Of a DNA stretch of 64,000 nucleotides, positions 9,701 to 20,172 are shown piece by piece; the stretch's first letter is position 1, and every line of letters begins with the position of its first letter. Position numbers and translations under genes: made by a program. The notes under the pieces are model-generated. The model saw only the letters and a list, made by a program, of their open reading frames with translations. It did no database searches and was not told the DNA's origin. Where the stretch lies: positions 45,650,079-45,714,078 of the forward strand of contig CM055313.2 of assembly GCA_029255685.2 (NCBI GenBank), written 5' to 3'. The DNA is from Silene conica. Taxonomy: Eukaryota > Streptophyta > Magnoliopsida > Caryophyllales > Caryophyllaceae.

Positions 9701-11462
9701 CACAGATGACAAGAGTCTTAAGTACATTTTTACCCAGAAAGACCTTAACATGATCGAGACAGAGACGTTGGTTAGAGTTGGTGAAAGATTACGACCTTGA
9801 GTTGTTATATCATGAGGGAAAAGCCAATGTAGTTGCTGATGCGCTTAGCCGCAAGACTTCTCACTCGATGAGTGCCATGCGAGTATTGCCCGATGAGTTG
9901 TGTTCCGAGTTCCGGAAGTTGAGGTTAGAGATGGTGGGTAGTGGTTTTGATTGGTTAGCTGCTATGAGTGTCGAGCCGTCTTTATATTGGGAGATTCGCC
10001 AGAGTTTACCTTCAGATTCCGATTTCAAGAAGTTCGAGGCTAAGATTTCGAGTGGTATTGCACCTGACTTGGTGATTGATGCTTATGGTTCCCTTAGGTT
10101 CCGTGGTAGGATGTATGTTCCTGATGTGCCAGATTTGAGGAAGAGGGTTCTTGATGAGGCTCACTTGACACCGTACTCAGTTCATCCTGGAGGAGAGAAG
10201 ATGCACAAGGATTTGAGGCTTATGTTTTGGTGGCCCAGTATGAAGAAGGAGATCTTGGATTACGTGAGTAGGTGCTTGACTTGTCAACAAGTCAAGATAG
10301 AGCATAGGAGGCCAGGTGGGTTGCTACAGCCGCTTCCCGTCCCTCAGTCGAAGTGGGAGTGTATATCTATAGACTTCGTTACAACATTGCCTAAGACAGT
10401 TGGAGGCAAGGATGTGATTTGGGTTATTGTGGATAGGCTAACTAAGTGTGCCAGATTTGTGCCTATCAGAGAGACATGGGATATGGACCGTTTAGCCAGG
10501 GCTTATATTGCTGAGATAGTCCGCTATCATGGTGTCCCGAGAGAGATCGTTTCAGATCGAGATCCGAGGTTTTGTTCCAGATTCTGGAAGGCTTTACAGG
10601 AGGCTATGGGTAGCCGTTTGTTGATGAGCACCGCTTTTCATGCCGCGACCGATGGTCAGTCCGAGAGGACCATTCAGACACTAGAGGATTTGCTCCGTGC
10701 TTGTGCACTTGACTTTCAGAGTTCTTGGGAGCAGTGTTTGTCGTTGGTAGAGTTTTCTTACAACAACAGTTACCATTCATCTATTGGTATGGCTCCGTAC
10801 GAGGCTCTTTATGGTAGGAAGTGCCGTAGTCCGATATGTTGGGATCAGGCGAGTGACGTGCATGACCTAGGACCGGACCAGTTAGCTATTACTATAGACC
10901 AGGTTCAGCTTATCAGAGGTAGGATGAAGGCCGCACAAGATCGGCAGAAATCCTATGCTGATGTTCGTCGTAGACCCTTAGAGTTCGAGGTGGGTGATAG
11001 AGTCTTCTTGAGAGTTTCACCGATGAAGGGAGTTAAGAGGTTTGGAGTTAAGGGCAAGTTGAGTCCTACGTATATTGGCCCTTTTGAGATCGTGAAGAGG
11101 ATTGGTGCTGCTGCTTATCGTTTGGACTTGCCTCCTAGTTTGGGCAAGGTTCATAGTGTCTTTCATGTTTCTCAGCTCCGTAAGTATGTTAGTGACCCGA
11201 GCCATGTTCTGCCTAGAGAGATCGAGAACTTAGAGCCGAGTCTTGCTTTCGAGGAGCGTCCCGTGAAGATCCTAGACCGTCAGGATAGGAAGCTAAGGAG
11301 CTAGGTGGTGCCGCTAGTGAAGATCCTTTGGCGTTGCGGTGATGTTGAGGAGCAGACGTGGGAGACCGAGGCATCGATGCGTATCGCGCATCCTTCTCTT
11401 TTCGATTGAGGTAGAGTTAGTTAGAATTTATCTCCGTTCGAGTTTCGAGGACGAAACTTTTT

Positions 11463-11476
11463 GAAGTTGGGGTGAT
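11463..11476 (+). other. Tekay polypurine tract
   Basis: GAAGTTGGGGTGAT lies immediately before the 3' LTR. It is the expected purine-rich primer for plus-strand synthesis in this lineage. Confidence 0.75.
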
Positions 11477-12434
11477 TGTAACATCCCGTATTTTCGTAAA
11501 ATCTAATTTAAGCATTTTAAATTATTTTAAGTAATAAAATAATAATTTAATAATTTATTGTGAAAGGTTTTAATTTAATTAGTAAGATCCGTCTTAAGAA
11601 CCTTAAGTCCTTAAGACGAATACAAACTTGGTAAACTTAAACTCATATCTTAAATATCCGTTCAAGTGTCCGACCCGTTTTATTGACTCGGAAAGGACAA
11701 CCCATAAAACCCCCCCTTAAAACCCTTCCATCGACACAATTGCTCCTTCTTGAACATTTCCACTGTAAACATAAACTCTCTCAAACCTCCATATTATTCA
11801 TCTTCTTTTGATAAATTCTTCATCATCCGTTCATCAAATTGAGGTAACAATAGCATTTTCGGAATCCTCATTCGATTTCCAAGCCATCTATCACTTTCTT
11901 TTTGTAAATCCTTAACTTCGAAAATGGGGCTGTTTTCCTTGAATTCCGTTTTTGAGTTCTTAAACCCGTTTTTCGTGTTTGTAGGTGAAGGATTGGACAA
12001 CCCGGACATTGATAGCTACTTGGTAGAGGAGGATCTTTAGCCGGAATCGTTTGAAAGGTGACGATAATGAGAAACTCGGCCTTTATGTGTATATTAGCAA
12101 GTTTGTTGTGTTCTTATGTTAAGTTTCTGATTTTGTTAAAGAATAACGTTTAAAGGACTTAGTAACATGATTAGGAATGTTTATTTGAGATGAATTCATG
12201 CTTGTTGATGTCCATATGCTCATATGTTGTTTTTCTGAAATTTACACATTTTGCGACGGATACTTGATATAATCATTTGAGGATTGTTATGGGATTTGTA
12301 TGCTGTTAGGATAGTAGTAATGGATGTTTATAATGTTGGTCAAATCATACTTGTAGCAAATTTTGGAGATTGTATGTCGATTTATGTAATTTGGCATTTG
12401 CTGGAAAATGGCGAAATTCGTTACAGGCTCTCTG

Positions 12435-12808
12435 AGCCGGTCGACCGACCGGCTGGGAGCGCATCTTGAGTGTTTTTCGTGTTTTTGAAGTTTTGGCCTT
12501 AGGACTGCCAGCCGGCCGACCGGCTGCCTGCCGACCGGCTGGTAGTCTCTTGTGTAGTGTCTTGTGTTTGTTTTTGCGAAGAAGTTAAGTAGTAGGGGAG
12601 CCCAGCCGGCAGACCGGCCGCCTGCCAGCCGGCTGGGAGTGCATGTGGGTTGGTGTACGAAATTGTGAAGGCTAGGGAAATAGATTCCCAGCCGGCCGAC
12701 CGGCTGCCTGCCGACCGGCTGGGAGTCCTTGTGTTGTTTTGTTTGAAAAGGAAGTATAGGCTGAGTGGGTCACCAGCCGGCCGACCGGCTGCCTGCCGAC
12801 CGGCTGGG
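12435..12808. repeat. GC-rich dyad cluster in Tekay 3' LTR
   Basis: The counterpart of 1633-2002. The first island is shorter here, while the fourth (near 12687-12722) is longer than in the 5' LTR, again by about 15-16 bp. Most islands keep inverted CCAGCCGG and CCGGCTGG flanks. Confidence 0.8.
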
Positions 12809-13103
12809 GACCCCTGTAAGTTATTTTGAAATTGTAATTTAATCGTAACTTTCAAACGGTTAATCGGTTTTGGTTGAAACTCGTTTTGTGTACCCGTGAC
12901 ATGTATTTGAGGTCCCCGGAGGATGGGCAACATTTTATTGGGTTCGGGAATGGAGTAAGGATAGAGACCACCCAGTCGGGTAACCGAAAGGGAAACCGGC
13001 TCTCCCTCAACTTAGTTCCCGGGGTCAATTAAGTGTTGACTAGAGGTTAAGAAAAGTAGAACTATAGATTACTTCATAGGCTTTGGTGGATATTGTATTG
13101 ATG

Positions 13104-13668
13104 CGTATTAAGTTATGCCTTAAGTTGGTCTCTGAACTTAATACGTGAGTTGTTTGTCATATATGGGGATATGCCTTAAGCTGGCCTCTGAGCTCCATAT
13201 GTGTATGTTTGTCGTGTCTGGGACATGCCTTAAGCTGGCCTCTGAGTCCAGACATGTTTGATAGTGATCGCGTTGGAACATGCCTTAAGTTGGCCTCTGA
13301 GTCTGACGAGTAGAGCAGCTGCACAACGGGATAGCTAAGGAACTGACACCTTGCCCGGAGTGCAGATGTTTGGTGCTAGAACATGCCTTAAGCTGGCCTC
13401 TGAGTTTAGTACCTTGTGATGTGGTGAAGGGACATGCCTTAAGCTGGCCTCTGAGTCCTTTACTTTTGGATGCTAGTCTATGCCTTAAGTTGGCCGCTGA
13501 GTCTAGTGTCTTGCTGATTGGCAGGTCCATGCCTTAAGTTGGCCTATGAGTCCTTGCTTGCTGAATGTTTTGGTGTTTAGGTTATGTATTAAGTTGACCG
13601 CTGAACCTTTACACTTGCTGATTGATTGGTATTAGGTTATGTCTTAAGTTGACCGCTGAACCTTTTAC
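13104..13668 (+). repeat. Hairpin array, Tekay 3' LTR copy
   Basis: The same ten-unit array as at 2297-2861, with the arm sequences retained. I see only a few substitutions, and those I noticed fall in the loops. Confidence 0.85.
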
Positions 13669-14407
13669 TTGCTGAATTTATCTGCTTGCCTTGAGTTGGT
13701 ACGTGTCAGATATAGATATTGATAATGATGAGTAAATGAATGTTTGTTTGAGTTGTGGTTCGATCATCCAAGGCATTGGGTGACTCTTAGTTCGGTTTCA
13801 TAAATAGTTGGATTGAAAGATCCCCCGACGGGGTAACCAGTAGGGAAACCGGCTCTCCTTCCTAACAGTTTATGAAGTTGGTTGAGAGCCGTGCACTAGA
13901 GTTTGCATGATAGTAAGAGAACAGTTGATGAGTTGTTTATGCTTCACATGTTGATATGTGTTGGAGTATTCTGTATTGTTTTATGTGTTACGTGTTGTCA
14001 CAAAAGGTGACTAGGAGAACTCTAGTCACTCCCCACTGATTGTGGCGTACATGTTTTCATGTATGTAGGTACATGCAGGTTGGAGCAGGGTTACGAAAGG
14101 GCTAGCGAGTGATGATCCTGTTGTCATCATATGACTTACCTTTATATCGCCTAGCTAGACTCTTAGACTTTTGATACAGTTGTTTTGGTGCCTGTAGGGA
14201 TGTTCCATCCCAGGCTGATGTACATATTTATTTTTGATACTTAGAACTGCTACTTATCTATTTTGGTTTTATTTCAGTTTCAGTTTCCGTTTCAGTTTAA
14301 GACTTCTCGCATGTTGTTTAGTTTACTTTAAAAAGTTTTAATTCCGCTGCATTTTTAGTACTTTTGTATGTTTATGTTTCCGCTTTCGCGAGGGGTTTTA
14401 CAACTCT

Positions 14408-14750
14408 CCGACAGAAGACGGAGAAAGGGTAATCCCTACTTGCCAAGCCAAAAACCCCCTAAAGGTGAAAGACAAGTTATTCGGAACATTTTGCACTCTT
14501 GAAGTGCATGCCCACTGTAGTGGCAAATTCCCTTGGCTTCATTGATAGATTGATTGGCGGGAATTTGACCCTCAAAGTGTCGGACAAAGAAGGTAACAAG
14601 GCCTCCATTGTTAATGTTCCCCCCCGAACTTTTTAATTTATGCTTGAGACAAGCATCCATGAACATCTTTGCCCAGTCCGGGACTCTGTTCCCCTCCGGA
14701 AGCAAACTCCACAAGCAAATCTTCTTGTCATTTATCTTGGTTAAAGTTGA
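14408..14750 (-). pseudogene. Unrecognised minus-strand coding remnant, upstream half
   Basis: The minus strand reads as ordinary globular-looking protein (LLPEGNRVPDWAKMFMDAC, then GGLVTFFVRHFEGQIPANQS). It runs toward the Tekay insertion and resumes at 668-1. I do not recognise the domain. It is cut on its upstream side by the truncated start of copia element B near 14750-14800, and it is disabled. It may belong to a retroelement. Confidence 0.45.
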
Positions 14751-14839
14751 TATTGAGTGTTGAAAGAGTCATAATCTTTATTTTTCAGACCTTAAACAGT
14801 GTGCATCTGTTTTTTCTTGCATTTCTCAGATACTTTGAG

Positions 14840-16372
14840 TGTCTAGGAAGATGTAAAAATTATATTGGTATTTTATTTCATAATTGTTGAAGTAGTTTTG
14901 AATTTTTCGAATTATTTTGCATGTACACGGCTATTTTACGAAATAAATAAGTATATTTCGAAAATATTTAAATTTTAAGGATCTGCAATTTTAGAAAATT
15001 TTCAGTATGTTCAAAATTTTGAATTTTGAATTTTCGAAATTTTTATGACTCGTTTGATTATTTTAATGCTATTTCCCGTAAAACCGATTAAAACCGAGCA
15101 ATATTAAAATAAAGGTTAAGTTAATTTTCGAAATTTGAGTAAGACTAAATTTTGAATCCTAAAATGTGTTAGGAAACTTAACTAAATCATGAATAATGAT
15201 TCATAAAGTGATTAGTGATTTTAAAATTGTTTAAATCACGTTATTCCATAAAACCGTGTTATTACGAATAACGTTTTTTAAAACGTGTTTAAATAGGACG
15301 ATTTGGCTTAGGTTTTGCATTTTACATAAGCATTGCATATTTAATTATTGTTTATGAATGTCATATTTTATTTACGTAATTTTGAATTAAGTAATTTACT
15401 TAGGATGGCCTTAGCTTTAAGCGTTTTCCCGTAATGTAAGGGGTTATCGATTCGGTTGTAATTAATGTGATCTCGTATCACTTTATTTTATTGTTTTATT
15501 TTATTTTATAATGTATAAAATAGATGGAAAATTTGTAATTATTTGTAATTCCGGAGATCCTTGAAGACGGTGCCATTTCGGAAAGGAGTTCCGACCAAGA
15601 CGGAGTTTGCCTTGGGATGCGTGCCGCGTGTGAAGTTCAAGGGACCAAAGGAGTTGGTTTCCGAATTTGTAATTTACTTTATTTTCTATTTTAGGAAAGG
15701 CCATACTAGGGTTTTATTTATGCTTTTAATTTTTATGCTTTAATTTATGCTTATCATGTTTGCATGCATAGCCAAATCGTCATCCAAACTCATGCATTTC
15801 ATCGATTTTATCGACCGTGTCAATTAATTTATCGATAATTCACCGACTCAGTTCACTTAAAGGAGATAGATAATAAATTGACAAGATCTCTTACGTTATT
15901 TAAAAATCGAGACATAGCCTTACCAAAAAGTAAAGGACCCGCGAAGGATCTTCTTCATAAGGGAGTAGGCTCGGCTAAACCGGGGTGCAAACCTTATTAC
16001 GTTGGTGAAGTGGGGTAATATGATTACTTATTCTCGAAATTTGGTTGATCTCGACGAAGGTATTCGAGCCACCGTAGCGGTAATAAGTTCGGGCTAAGAT
16101 AAGAATTAGTGTAATTTTATCGACCGAGAGTTCTAAAAGTAGAATCGATAAAGGGGTTAATCTACCGAGTCACATTAATGAGGGATGTATCGGCTAAACC
16201 GTGCCCGAGTTAGTCTGTATTTGGGTCTCGGGATCTTTTACTTAATTGGGTAAGAGATCATTAAGTAGATGTTTAACTTGTTTAAAATTTACAAGTTTAA
16301 TTATTAAAACCATAATTGTGTTTTAATTCCTTTATTTTCATTTGTAGTTCATTTTTCGACTTTCAACCATCA
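14840..16372 (+). other. Copia B leader (noncoding)
   Basis: A long AT-rich leader upstream of gag. It contains the block around 15550-15670 (CTTGAAGACGGTGCC, AAGTTCAAGGGACCAAAGG) and the block 16080-16230 (CGAGAGTTCTAAAAGTAGAA, GTGCCCG, GGGTCTCGGGAT). Both are shared with D, E and F. No AUG-initiated frame in it is conserved. Confidence 0.75.
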
Positions 16373-17299
16373 ATGGCAAATAACGCTCCACCACTCCCAC
16401 ATCACGTTTCATGGCTTTGGTCTTTTATGGATCGTTGCAAGCTTGAGAAGAATGGCGCCAATTTTAAAGATTGGGACGCCCAATTGGTGTTGGCCGCGGA
16501 AGCCGACGATAAGACTCGTTATCTTACCATTGCCGCTCCTCCCACTCCCGGTGCTCGTTCATCGGAAGCGACTCGTGAGGCCTATGAGGCCTACATGAAA
16601 GAGTCACATGCTTTGAAGAACGTGCTTATATTTTCGATGGAGCCGGATCTCCAAAGAAGAATGATTAAGCTAGCCACGGCTAATGAGATTTACACTAAGA
16701 TTGCGACCATATTTTCGCAAGCTCCTAGGGTGATCCAATATGAGGCGGCCTCCGCATTCTTTGATTTGACCTTAAAGGAAGGTCAAAGGGTTAGTCCTCA
16801 TGTGCTCAAAATGGTTGAGCTAGCCGAAACCTTGAAGTTGCAAGGGGTGATTGTTCCCGACTCGCTTATTATTGACAAAATCCTTCACTCCCTCAACAAA
16901 GTGAAATCGTATGTTCAGTTTCGGGTAAACTATAACATGCGAAATCAAATAACCTCCTTGGATGAGTTACATAAGATGTTAGTCCAAGCGGAGAGGGATA
17001 TGGGACTTAATGAGAGTTCCACGAAGGATGTGCTAAATATCGAGAAGAAAAGCAAGGGGAAGTTTAAGCGCAAGGCTAACAAGGGTAAAAATGTCAAAGC
17101 CTTCAAACCCGCATCTCCTAAGGAGAAGACTTTTACGAAAGGTGCTTCTTCTTCGTCGTCATCAAAGGTTGATGACAAGTGCCATTATTGCACTAAGATG
17201 GGGCATTGGAAGCGGAATTGCCCGAAGTATCTCCATGACCTCAAAGCCGGAAGGGTTCTTGCAGTAGGTATAAATTCTCGTCTAATTCATGTTGTTTAA
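16373..17299 (+). CDS. gag: Copia B gag (capsid and zinc knuckle)
   Basis: An open frame of about 308 codons beginning MANNAPPLPHH; this ATG is preferred because D and F start at the matching place (MATNAPPL). The N-terminal two thirds is the copia capsid-type domain (WSFMDRCKLEKNG, LIFSMEPDLQRRMI, VIQYEAASAFFDL, MLVQAERDMGL). A Lys-rich linker is followed by the CCHC knuckle CHYCTKMGHWKRNC near residue 270. Retroviral-like gag packages element RNA in cytoplasmic particles. The frame looks whole, but no pol follows, so the parent is a gag-only, non-autonomous type. It is about 75% identical by eye to D gag. Confidence 0.88.
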   Translation: MANNAPPLPHHVSWLWSFMDRCKLEKNGANFKDWDAQLVLAAEADDKTRYLTIAAPPTPGARSSEATREAYEAYMKESHALKNVLIFSMEPDLQRRMIKLATANEIYTKIATIFSQAPRVIQYEAASAFFDLTLKEGQRVSPHVLKMVELAETLKLQGVIVPDSLIIDKILHSLNKVKSYVQFRVNYNMRNQITSLDELHKMLVQAERDMGLNESSTKDVLNIEKKSKGKFKRKANKGKNVKAFKPASPKEKTFTKGASSSSSSKVDDKCHYCTKMGHWKRNCPKYLHDLKAGRVLAVGINSRLIHVV

Positions 17300-18221
17300 T
17301 CAATTTTTGTATAGTGATACAAGTTATTGATTCTTACCCATTTATAAATTGTTTTAAAGGGGCTCCTACCAAAGACAAAGGCAAGGAGAAAGCGAAGGAC
17401 GCTTGAAGTTCCTTCCATGGATGGCTATGGTAGCATCCAAGATTGAAGACATAAAAGAGCATGGCTCTAATTTTCATTTTGATGTCTTCTTTCCTTTTGC
17501 ATTTTAAATTAAGAACTTTGTATTTCTTGTACGACAAGAATCTTGTTGAAACAATGGTTGTAATAGTGGTGACTTGGTTTTCAACCCAAGTCATCCTTTT
17601 GTTCTTAATCAAACATGTTTGGTTGTTTTAAAATGCTCTTATGACAAATAACATGAGTAATATGATAGGATCATTATAAAAGTAGTACGACTTACTTAAA
17701 AACGAGAATAGCATCCCGTGAAATACATCAAATTCAAACATAAGAACATGAATTCATTATACGATGATCACTTAAAAATATAAGAGTTCTTATATCTCAC
17801 TACTCCTAAAATTCTTTATCCAAAACTTGACGGGCGAAAATGCTATCCTTCCTAAAATACAGGTTATTTTAGAGGATAGAGTGGGAGAAATTCTACGCCC
17901 GCAAACCAATGAAATAAACATAGGATCTTAGGGAAGAGTCCTATAAGGAGAATTGAATGGATAGTAGAAACTACGAGAGGACACAGAAGAAACTACGCGA
18001 GTACACAAAAAGGAAATGTTCCATATGTTGTCATTAGTTTCCAGAGAGGACAAAGGGAACCGCGAGTATTAACGGAAGGAAATCGTTTTCATGATGTTAA
18101 TGTTTCTGTTTTTATAAAGATAATAGAGGAGAAATCATCTCCCGTTCTCGTGGGAAGGAAAATGAAAAATGAAATGTTCATAGCGAGTTGAGAAAATGTT
18201 TGAAGTAAATCAAAATGAAAT
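17300..18221 (+). other. Copia B region downstream of gag
   Basis: AT-rich and noncoding. The first ~250 bases resemble the region below D gag. GAAATGTTCAT and the following ~25 bases (18171-18205) recur just past the Athila1 insertion (45657-45691), so the locus held an internal short duplication. No pol is seen. Confidence 0.65.
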
Positions 18222-18493
18222 TGATGCGTGTCTATTTTATGATGTTTTTCATCTAATTTTACACGCATTTGGTCGCTCATTTACTATGTTTTAGCCCTTA
18301 TTTCCCAACAATCGTGTACTTTCGTATTTTTATGCACTTTTTCAGATTTATGCGGAAAAGAGACGATTTAGTACCAAATTCATGTCCTCGAGTTTTTTGC
18401 ATAATTAAGGAACGAAGGAAAGTCAACCGGAGTCTTTATTTAAGTACCAAGAGTCAAATCGAGAAGAAAACCGGAGATTTTCAATGCGGATAC

Positions 18494-18625
18494 GGTCGAC
18501 CGACCTACTATATGGGTCGGCCGACCATGCCTGATTTTTATGAAGTCCATAATCTTGAAGAAAGCCCATAATTTTCTTAAGTCCGTAAAAGAGGTCGACC
18601 GACCCACCAAAGTGGTCGACTGACC
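18494..18625. repeat. Two 12-9-12 units, Athila1 5' LTR
   Basis: 18494-18526 (GGTCGACCGACC, spacer TACTATATG, GGTCGGCCGACC) and 18593-18625 (spacer CACCAAAGT, one base off consensus in the second arm). Confidence 0.9.
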
Positions 18626-19125
18626 TCAGCGAAGCCCACGAACAGTTTTCGGAAATAGTTTAGAAGTAGGAGTCTTTAGGAAACTCTGAATTTATGCCCT
18701 ATATAAACTAATCTTGTGATTAGGGTTTAGATGGAGTTTTATATCAAGTTTTATTATTCAGGTCTTAGATAAGAAGCTACAATAAAGTTACAATCTAGTT
18801 TTATTCCGCTTTAGTTCGTAATCTTTCAATAATCCCCAAGCATTCAATAAAGTTTGTTTCTTTCTGCCCTAATGCCGACTTTGGTAATTACTCTCTTAAT
18901 CTAGTTTTATGATTGTTCTTATCATTATTGTATTCAATTAAGGTAGAATCTCAAGCTTTGTTAATTCTTGCATGTTTAGATTATCATTCATCATGTTTTC
19001 CATGTTTATTCCCGTTTTTATAATTGTTTTAGTCACCATGAGTAGCTAAATTTCATATGTTAGGATGTAGGGGATGAATATGCGTAGGTAGTATAGATTT
19101 CGAGACCGACTTGTAGCAGAGCCGT

Positions 19126-19199
19126 GGTCGGCCGACTCAAATAATGGGTCGGTCGACCAAGGCGGTGGTCGGCCGACCGGAATAGCTGGTCGGTCGACC
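19126..19199. repeat. Two 12-9-12 units, Athila1 5' LTR
   Basis: 19126-19158 (spacer CAAATAATG) and 19167-19199 (spacer GGAATAGCT). The starts are 41 bp apart. Confidence 0.9.
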
Positions 19200-19794
19200 C
19201 ACTCGCGCATGAATCTTGTTTCGTCTTTCTTTGTTAACTATAGTATCCTACAATGAGACTGAAAGGAGACTTGTAGGACGTTAGTAATGACCTACCCAAG
19301 ATTGAGAGATACGGGAAGGGCATTGGTTTACACCTTAAGACGGCTAGGTTACTTAAGACTGAAAGGTATGTGACCGAGGATTTAGGAATCACCCTTATTG
19401 TTGACACCCAATAATTGAGACCTAGGAACTAATAGCATAGGCCGAAAGGAGCTATTAGGTACCATAGACCGAAAGGATATGTTACACCCCTTACGCGACT
19501 GCAATACATGTTGACCTTAGGATTTATATTACCTTAGCTATTTATTACCCAAACATCCTAACATCCCTTTTATTATAATTTAATTCTCATCTTTATTTAC
19601 TTGCTTTATTTTATATATGTTCTAGACTTAGTAACAATCATTCAAACCCCCACTTTTATTACCTTAAAACATTAACACCAAACAATAAACATTCCCCACC
19701 TCTCTGTGGTTCGACCCTGACTTTCACTATCTATTGTTAAAGTTAGGAATTATAAATTTTATCTTTGATACCCTCAACGACGGGCATTAAATTT

Positions 19795-19812
19795 TGGCGC
19801 CGTTGCCGGGGA
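19795..19812 (+). other. Athila1 primer-binding site
   Basis: TGGCGCCGTTGCCGGGGA, complementary to tRNA-Asp, a few bases after the 5' LTR. Typical of Athila, Tat and Ogre elements. Confidence 0.92.
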
Positions 19813-20172
19813 GGTGACGCCAGTGTTTATTGTTTTTGTTTTTGTTTCTCTTTGTTTAAGGAACTTTTTGTTCCTTAAACCTTCTCACCTTTTTCCTGTA
19901 GTTTCCATCTTATGCGCAGGTCAGTTCAAGGAGAACTCCTACCACTTGACCACGAGCTTGAGAGGACTCTTAGAGAAAGGAGAAAGCAACTTCTAGCGAA
20001 TTAGGAAGGAGGTTCACCATCTTCCTTATTTCAAGAAGACATTTTTGAACAACCATCACTACCATCTTCACCAAAAACACCAACTTCACAACCAAATTCA
20101 CCAAACAATCCACTTTCACCAAGAACACCACCTTTTACCTACTTTGCAGTTTTTCCAAAAGAAGAAGAAAAC

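Larger units (their letters stand above)
3763..11409 (+). pseudogene. Tekay gag-pol coding remains
   Basis: Gag starts at 3763 (MVRPTAADN) and resumes after the TRIM (from 4543) and after the CACTA (from 7485). It ends with a CHRCGKPSH zinc knuckle near 7803. Protease is marked by LFDTGAS near 8071. Reverse transcriptase spans about 8640-9240 and includes [17 protein letters not shown] and the catalytic FIDDILIYS. RNase H follows at about 9500-9840 and integrase at about 10130-10900, with an HHCC-type zinc region and the D,D,E core. The last ~100 bases (to the stop at 11407-11409) read as a chromodomain (LWRCGDVEEQTWE), which in this lineage binds heterochromatin marks. The coding region is disabled, with several breaks. 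Confidence 0.9.
674..14402 (+). mobile_element. Ty3/Gypsy chromovirus, Tekay (Del) lineage
   Basis: A complete-ended LTR retrotransposon of about 13.7 kb, including passengers. The LTRs of ~2.92 kb start TGTAACATCCCG and end near TTTACA. A tRNA-Met primer site follows the first LTR, and a GAAGTTGGGG purine tract precedes the second. Domain order is gag with zinc knuckle, protease, reverse transcriptase, RNase H, integrase and C-terminal chromodomain, as in Tekay chromoviruses. A TRIM and a CACTA element sit in gag. By eye the LTRs differ by roughly 1-2%, so the insertion is recent, of the order of one million years at usual plant rates. The coding region is broken in at least four or five places besides the two insertions, so this is a fossil. 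Confidence 0.93.
11477..14402 (+). repeat. Tekay 3' LTR
   Basis: A direct repeat of 674-3595 with roughly 1-2% substitutions. The main length differences are in the GC-rich dyad islands. It ends TTTTACA and is followed by the ACTCT duplication. Confidence 0.93.
669..14407. repeat. Target-site duplication ACTCT flanking the Tekay element
   Basis: ACTCT occurs at 669-673 immediately before the first LTR and at 14403-14407 immediately after the second. A 5-bp duplication is normal for Ty3 integrase. It proves that 674-14402 is one insertion and that the sequences on either side were once contiguous. Confidence 0.93.
14790..18221 (+). mobile_element. Copia element B (gag-only), left part
   Basis: Leader and gag of an Angela-type Ty1/copia element. 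The 5' LTR and primer site are missing; the left edge abuts the minus-strand remnant somewhere in 14750-14840. The leader from about 14840 aligns by eye with the leaders of E (55500 onward) and F (62000 onward). The element is split at GAAAT (18217-18221) by Athila1 and resumes at 45657. I see no protease, integrase or reverse transcriptase in either part. Confidence 0.8.
18222..19789 (+). repeat. Athila1 5' LTR
   Basis: A direct repeat of 27113-27300 plus 44274-45656. It contains four copies of the bipartite GGTCGRYCGACC unit. It ends just before AATTTTGGCGCC. Confidence 0.92.
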
